Positions 58,890 to 64,000 of a stretch of 64,000 nt of DNA are shown here, piece after piece; the first letter of the stretch is position 1, and every line of letters starts with the position of its first letter. Source of the stretch: Siphonodentalium dalli (lineage: Eukaryota; Mollusca; Scaphopoda; Gadilida; Siphonodentaliidae); the NCBI GenBank assembly GCA_032622095.1, contig CP136063.1, forward strand, positions 220,551,982 through 220,615,981, in the 5' to 3' direction. Position numbers and translations under genes: made by a program. A model generated the notes under the pieces. The model ran no database searches. It was not told the origin of the DNA and saw only the letters and a list, made by a program, of their open reading frames with translations.

Positions 58890-59160
58890 ATTGAGCGGAA
58901 TTGTTGATTTCAATTTTGAATTTAACATTTTGTTAAAATGTATAATACATTCTATTTTCTGTGATCATTGTTCAAGAATATACGAATTTGTTATCCGACT
59001 TCTTAGGTTCGGTAGGTCCGAGACGATACTGTGCCTGTGGCGAAAATGCCCTGAACTGGGGGTCCGAATCCAATTTCGAAATTCGAGCCAATTTAAATTT
59101 TAATTATTTATTATTTAGTAATAGTACTACTAACTACTACTACTAATAGTTATGTATATT
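58890..59160. other. No feature recognised
   Basis: A TAC/TAG-rich stretch at about 59120-59150 and nothing else. Confidence 0.4.
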
Positions 59161-59317
59161 TGCAGACACAACTCAAATCTCAAAAGTGACATTGTCTACA
59201 GTACAGTCCAAATATTCTGTCATTCGTAAAGACCGTAATAGACAAGGCGGAGGTGTATGTCTCTATATACATGATTCTTTAAATTTTAATGTTAGAGATA
59301 GCCTACCCTTACAGAAC

Positions 59318-59540
59318 AAAAACGCTTAATAAGCGTTTTATAAGCGATTTATTAGCGTTTATTGGAATTGCTTAGCGTTTGAACGGTAAGAATAAGCAAT
59401 TCTTAACGTTTTTATACATAATCGCTAAGAAAAACGCTTAGATGCCATTTTGGTTAGCGTTTGAACGCTAAGCTTAGACGATTCTAAGCGTTTTTGTTAT
59501 TCCTTAGCGTTTGAAATGAATAAACGCTAAGGGTTAGGCC
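59318..59540. repeat. Array of AAACGCTTA/TTAGCGTTT motifs, left block
   Basis: About a dozen AGCGTTT or AACGCT motifs in both orientations within 220 bp. A smaller block of the same motif is at 61298-61365. The two blocks probably are the two ends of one element inserted in the LINE. Confidence 0.7.
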
Positions 59541-59841
59541 TAACAAAATTATACGTTTGTTTCCGCTAACGGACTGAAAAAAAATTGGGTAGATAGGTAG
59601 GCAAAACTTTTTTTTTTTTTAAATCTTTTTATTTTTTCAGGATGCAATTCACTGTGTCATATTTAAGGAAATTTTAGACATTACAGGCCATATTATTGCT
59701 AATTTGTTTAGCCCATAAAGATAAAACAAAAACACAATCTCAGGGAGATATAACAAAGCTAAAATGGGACAATAACGTTCATTTTATCTGTTTTATAACA
59801 TGTCCGTAACGCAGGTTTCACTTCTGCATCAAACTCCCCAC

Positions 59842-60310
59842 ATTATTGTGGGCAGTTGCAGTGCATATTCCCGGGGCCGCAGATGCATAAGGGTGACCAG
59901 TGACTTCGTCCCACTGCATTCTCGTGCCACCAATTTTTGTCCCGAAAAGGTGACCTCGTCCCACTTGTCGGTGATCTCGTAAAATCCCATAAAATCGGAA
60001 TGAGGTCGCCATTTTGGGACGAAGTCACTAGCATTCCGCATAAGACACTATGCGTGGTGGGATGAGATGGTGGGCGCGGACGCTTATATATATTATTATT
60101 GTGGGCCATTGCAGACACTCTATGGCGCATAAGATACATTATATATTATTATTGTGGGCGGTTGCGGCGCATATTCCCATAGCCGCAGGCGCATAAGACA
60201 CTGGGTGGTGGGATGGGCTGGTGGGTGGGCTTATATATATACCGTATATTATTACTGTGGGGGGAGGGGGGGCGCTTGCAGACGTATTCCGGTGCATGCG
60301 GCGCATACAA
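59842..60310. repeat. GC-rich degenerate tandem repeat, period about 100 bp
   Basis: The block ATTATTGTGGGC.GTTGC.G.GCATATTCC followed by GCATAAGACACT..GTGGTGGGATG recurs about four times. The first copy has an inner GACTTCGTCCCA/TGGGACGAAGTC inverted pair (59911 and 60017). Confidence 0.65.
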
Positions 60311-60314
60311 TAAT

Positions 60315-60430
60315 CCTCGTGAGTGCCCAATAAACATATGTGCGGAATAATAGTATGTGGTGGAATTTTTAGGAAAATTAAAAAAACATACGGGGCAAAA
60401 TAATAGTATGGGGTGGAATTTTGTGGTAAA
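60315..60430. mobile_element. Fragment related to the MITE at 51636
   Basis: CGTGAGTGCCCAATAAACATA and two GGAATAATAGTATG-type repeats; one end only. Confidence 0.5.
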
Positions 60431-61225
60431 AATATGAAACTGACTGTAAACATTTGTCCAAAAAAAATAGCCCAAGCTGAATTAAGTAGCTAGGAGGAAT
60501 CTTCTAAGATGAATTACTGAGGCTTTGGGAGGACGTGTACTGGTTTGAGTCACCGAGATTCTAATTTCTAAAAAAAAACAAAAATAATAACTTTGAAGTT
60601 TGAAAAAAAAAATTGCTTTTTAAACAATATTTGTTCTAAATTCAATAAAATTGAATTGAATTCAATTAGATAAGTGGAAACCCTATATTTGTTAGACCTG
60701 AAGGTTTAAAGCTGCACTGAATCAAGCCCATTGTGACTGTATGATAAAAACGATGTATATGTACCACGAAAATAGGAAACTTGATCATTATTTGACACTA
60801 TTCAACGTACCAATATGAAATGTTCGTAGAAATAAATGTTATGCTGTGGTTAAATAGTGAATGTATTTATATTGTAGTGGTGAAGTCATCAATAACTAAT
60901 GGATTAACCCATTCTCGGATCATAGATTGTTTTGTCAAAGTTCAAATAAATTTTGAATGAAAAAACGTACCGCAGTTATTTCATACGCATTGACAATTTC
61001 ATAACGAAACGATACCGGAAGTAGGTCTTGCACACTCGTCTACCGGTAATTCCAACGAATTAATTAATAATAGTTACAAATTACAATGGAATTATGCCTA
61101 ATTTGTTTTAATTACCAACAACAAAAATATCATTGTTGGTTTTCTTCCAATATAATAGAGATTTAGATATTTAAAAAAAAAATCTCAAAATAAAAAGTTT
61201 AGAGTCGGCGGTTTAAAATAGGGTC
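60431..61225. other. No feature recognised inside the 1.7-kb insertion
   Basis: AT-rich, no open frame. Confidence 0.45.
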
Positions 61226-61265
61226 GGTCGGGTTAGCGGAAACAAACGTATATATTTTTTAGGCC

Positions 61266-61990
61266 TTATAAATTTCTCAAATCCACAGCTCATGTCCTGA
61301 AACGCTTAATTCACATCGCAATGGCTCTTAGCGTTTTTTTAGATTTCTGAAATCGCTTAAAACGTTTCTTTGCATACTCATTCATTTACAGCTAACATTG
61401 ACTGCATTAATTCCCTAGAAATAGACTAAGTCAAATTCATCAAAATTTTATGGAAAAAGTTAAAAAAAATCTTTTTCTCCTATGTTTATCAACCATTTTG
61501 GATAATCTACCTATGAGAATGTTCGGATTCCTATACTCTATACAACAAGCTAGGATACTAACAATGGGAATAATTATGGAATATTCCCATGGTGGGTTTT
61601 CAGTGTAACTACCGATATAAGGTGCATTAATGACATTTAATGCAATCTCAATGGGTCATCTCGTTCGTGACTGACACAGCAATTAATTGGTAGCACAAAA
61701 AAGTCATCATAGGCTTCAAATTTACTTTCAGAGGGACACTATATATTACACCCAGTTTATGTCGTGTAATTGATATTTTTTTATAATATTGAGGAAAAAG
61801 TTGAAGGGGTGATTCCTAAACCAGCTAGGCTATTGAATATGAGCTGTTAATTAATTCTTAGATGCATAAATATATTTAATTCAAATGATTTTAACAAAGT
61901 GTCATTTGTGTTTTCAAACAAAAATTAACGGTTCTAATTAAATAAGACTAAAATCTGAGTTAAATCTCGATCTGCATGTAAAATGAAGAT
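61266..61990. other. Right part of the LINE-interrupting insertion
   Basis: It begins with the second AACGCT block (61298-61365), then AT-rich DNA without features. The exact return to the LINE is unclear, somewhere at 61990-62035, just before TEGIEACW. Confidence 0.45.
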
Positions 61991-63369
61991 TTATTGATAA
62001 ATTTGCAAATGGGAATAAGCTGCCACATAGATATAACCACAGAGGGTATAGAAGCATGCTGGGTAGACATACTTTTCCCCAAGAGTAAACCCTTATTGAT
62101 TGGGGTAGCGTATCGCCCACCAAGACAGTATGATTTCTTTGATAAACTTGAGAAGCTTGGCCTCGAAAATGACTTCATAGATTCTGAGGTAATTCTTTTG
62201 GGTGATTTTAACGTTGACGTCTCAAACAAGTCAACTCACAGTTCCCTTCATAAGAAAGTTGATACTATCAAAAGGCTCTTTAGCCTTAGTCAATTAATAA
62301 AAGACTTTACCAGAATTAGTCAAAACTCTTCCTCACTTATTGACTTAATTTTCGCCTCAGATCCTTCTATGATCACACAGTCCGGTGTCATTGACATTGG
62401 CCTAAGTGATCACAGCATGATTTTTTGCAATAGAAAGAAGACTAAAGCAAGATCATATGAGCATAACACAATAAAGACCTGTAGTCTCAAGAACTACTCA
62501 ATTTCAGATTTTTATGATAAACTGCAAACACAGGTGGACTGGATGGAAGTCATTTGTTGTAATGATGTTACACAGGCCTGGCTTCTCTTTAAAAAGAATC
62601 TGCTATCCGTGATAAATGATATTTCACCTATGAAAGATGTTAGGATAAAGGGGGGTACCGAGGAATGGATGAGCTCAGACATTCTAACAACTATTAAAGA
62701 TAGAAACTTAATGCTTCATAAATACAGAAAGTCAAAAGAAATTACTGACTTAGAGTCTTATAAAAACCTGAGAAATAAAGCCCAACATATGATACGGGAT
62801 GCAAAGTTAACATATTTTACCCAACAATTAGATGCAAATAGAAACAGACTTAAAGAGCTATGGAAATCATTGAAAAAACTTGGTTGTCCATAAAAAAAAA
62901 CCAGTAACAAAACTAACTATGCTCTAAAGATCAATGAAGAAGTTTGCTTTAATGCAGTGACCATTGCTAAAGAATTCAATAATTTCTTTTGCAATATAGC
63001 ATCTAATCTTCTGAATAAACTCCCAAAGGTTCCTGGTATCTTCAACAACTTGACTCTTGTTAACTACTATAGAAGCAAAGTAGATCCCATCAACAAACTT
63101 AAACTCCATGTTGTTGATGAAGATGAAGTTCATAAGATACTAGAAAGTCTGTGCTCATCCAAAGCCACGGGCCCCGATGGGATACCGGCAAGGTTTTTGA
63201 AGGATGGTGCTGCTGTTTTAACATCTCCACTCACCCACATAGTGAATCTTTCTATTCACAATGGGCATGTACCAGAAGAGCTCAAAAGAGCTACATGTAG
63301 GGTCGTACCAATCTATAAGAAGGGGGAGAAGACACAGCCTGGAAATTACAGACCTGTCTCCGTACTTAA

Positions 63370-63487
63370 CCCTTTACCCAACAGAAGGGCCCTGTGCCAA
63401 TGCATTCTCTTATATATGCGAGTCGAAGATATTTTAGGCTGTTGAAGCTTTATTTGGCCGGTTTTGGCCAGTTTGTTGGGTAAAGGG
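63370..63487. mobile_element. 118-bp mini version of the TTAA foldback MITE, in the LINE RT
   Basis: The ends are those of the 392-bp family, with TTAA at 63366-63369 and 63488-63491. The middle is lost: GCGAGTCGA joins directly to AGATATTTTAGG, with CGA common to both break points in the full element. Deleting the insert and one TTAA gives CTT-AAT-TTA and the RT frame runs on (VSVL then NLASKIIE). Confidence 0.93.
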
Positions 63488-64000
63488 TTAATTTAGCCTC
63501 AAAAATAATAGAAAGAATTGTATACAAACAACTTGAGGAATATTTACAAAAACAAAATTTATTATATGGCTACCAATCTGGTTTTAGGTCAGGGTTTTCA
63601 ACAGACACATGTCTGTTATACCTCACAGATAAAATTCGTAGTGAGATGGACAAGGGTAACCTTACAGGTATGGTCCTGATAGACCTTCAAAAGGCTTTTG
63701 ATACAGTGGATCATGAAATTTTATTGCAAAAACTTAAGGTTATCGGTTTGGATGAAAGCGCACTTCTTTGGTTTCACAGCTACCTGAATGGGAGATCCCA
63801 AGCTGTTGATGTAAATGGTACATTATCCGATTTTGAACATATTTCCTGTGGCGTACCCCAGGGGTCAATTTTAGGTCCTCTACTGTTTATACTGTATGTT
63901 AATGATGCTTCCATGGCTGTGTCTTGTCAACTCCTCTTATATGCAGATGACTCTGCCCTTATTGTCGCTGGATCTGATATGCACATCATTGAACAAACTC

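Larger units (their letters stand above)
59543..61265. mobile_element. 1.7-kb insertion with about 40-bp inverted ends
   Basis: GGCCTAACAAAATTATACG and GTTTGTTTCCGCTAAC at the left are matched in inverted sense by 61226-61265 (GTTAGCGGAAACAAACGTAT). It lies between the two AACGCT blocks, so it entered that element after the latter had entered the LINE. There is no transposase frame. Confidence 0.7.
59180..64000 (+). pseudogene. Non-LTR retrotransposon (LINE), broken, runs off the window
   Basis: Pieces in order: endonuclease start at about 59180-59320 (RKDRNRQGGGVCLYIHD), a composite insertion of about 2.7 kb, endonuclease end at about 62000-62560 (LLIGVAYRPP, LLGDFNVDV, LIDLIFASDP, LSDHSMIF), a linker, then reverse transcriptase (KATGPDGIPARFL, RVVPIYKKGE, IDLQKAFDTVDH, GVPQGSILGPLLF, LLYADDSAL). 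The endonuclease type and GVPQGSILGPLLF fit the CR1/L2/Jockey group. The 5' end is missing. An in-frame TAA at 62891-62893 stands after KKLGCP; the frame is open again at once, so it is a point nonsense change. A TTAA mini-element splits the RT. The element cannot be active. Confidence 0.9.

Noticed and set aside
60139-60475. Overlapping minus frames of about 105 residues
   Set aside because: They arise from a degenerate GC-rich repeat; both frames are open only because of base composition.
1-64000. tRNA, rRNA or other structured RNA genes
   Set aside because: I saw no cloverleaf, ribosomal core or snRNA-like sequence; a covariance-model scan was not possible here.

Overview
This window is animal nuclear DNA, not bacterial. 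It is AT-rich, has no operons, carries one multi-exon gene with GT..AG introns, and is packed with short inverted-repeat transposons and satellite DNA. Several dispersed repeats look to me like those of marine lophotrochozoans, perhaps a bivalve mollusc. That is inference from repeat style, not proof.

Positions 1-34626 hold almost five head-to-tail copies of a unit of about 7.3 kb (7345, 7297, 7513, 6854 and about 5.6 kb, the last diverged and partial). Each unit carries, in order: a 453-bp transposon (MITE) inserted in an array of short GAGATATCTC palindromes; a spacer; in units 1-3 only, a 392-bp TTAA-flanked MITE; a 48-bp satellite array (48, 47, 51, 46 and 6 monomers); a second TTAA MITE of 444 bp; a dispersed repeat; a 213-bp foldback MITE with TA target sites; a hairpin; and a rearranged copy of the 392-bp MITE. 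Units 4 and 5 keep a single clean TTAA where units 1-3 carry the element, so filled and empty sites lie side by side. No protein gene was found in the array.

Positions 34627-42600 are a transposon patchwork. It includes five TTAA elements (two pairs share one TTAA), two hAT-like MITEs with 8-bp target duplications, and a 2.7-kb element (37364-40086) with an 8-bp duplication and a partial THAP-type zinc finger.

Positions 42636-54777 (minus strand) hold the one intact host gene: a six-exon SDF2/SDF2L1 homologue. The exons join without a break to a 220-residue protein with a signal peptide, three MIR regions and a C-terminal HDEF. Its introns are filled with nested transposons, including a broken BED-finger transposase (47285-48269).

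Positions 54778-64000 are intergenic. They hold arrays of CTTAAG palindromes (55.6-57.4 kb) and a broken non-LTR retrotransposon (about 59180 to the window end). That LINE is interrupted by a composite insertion of about 2.7 kb, a nonsense codon, and a 118-bp TTAA mini-element whose removal restores the reverse transcriptase frame.
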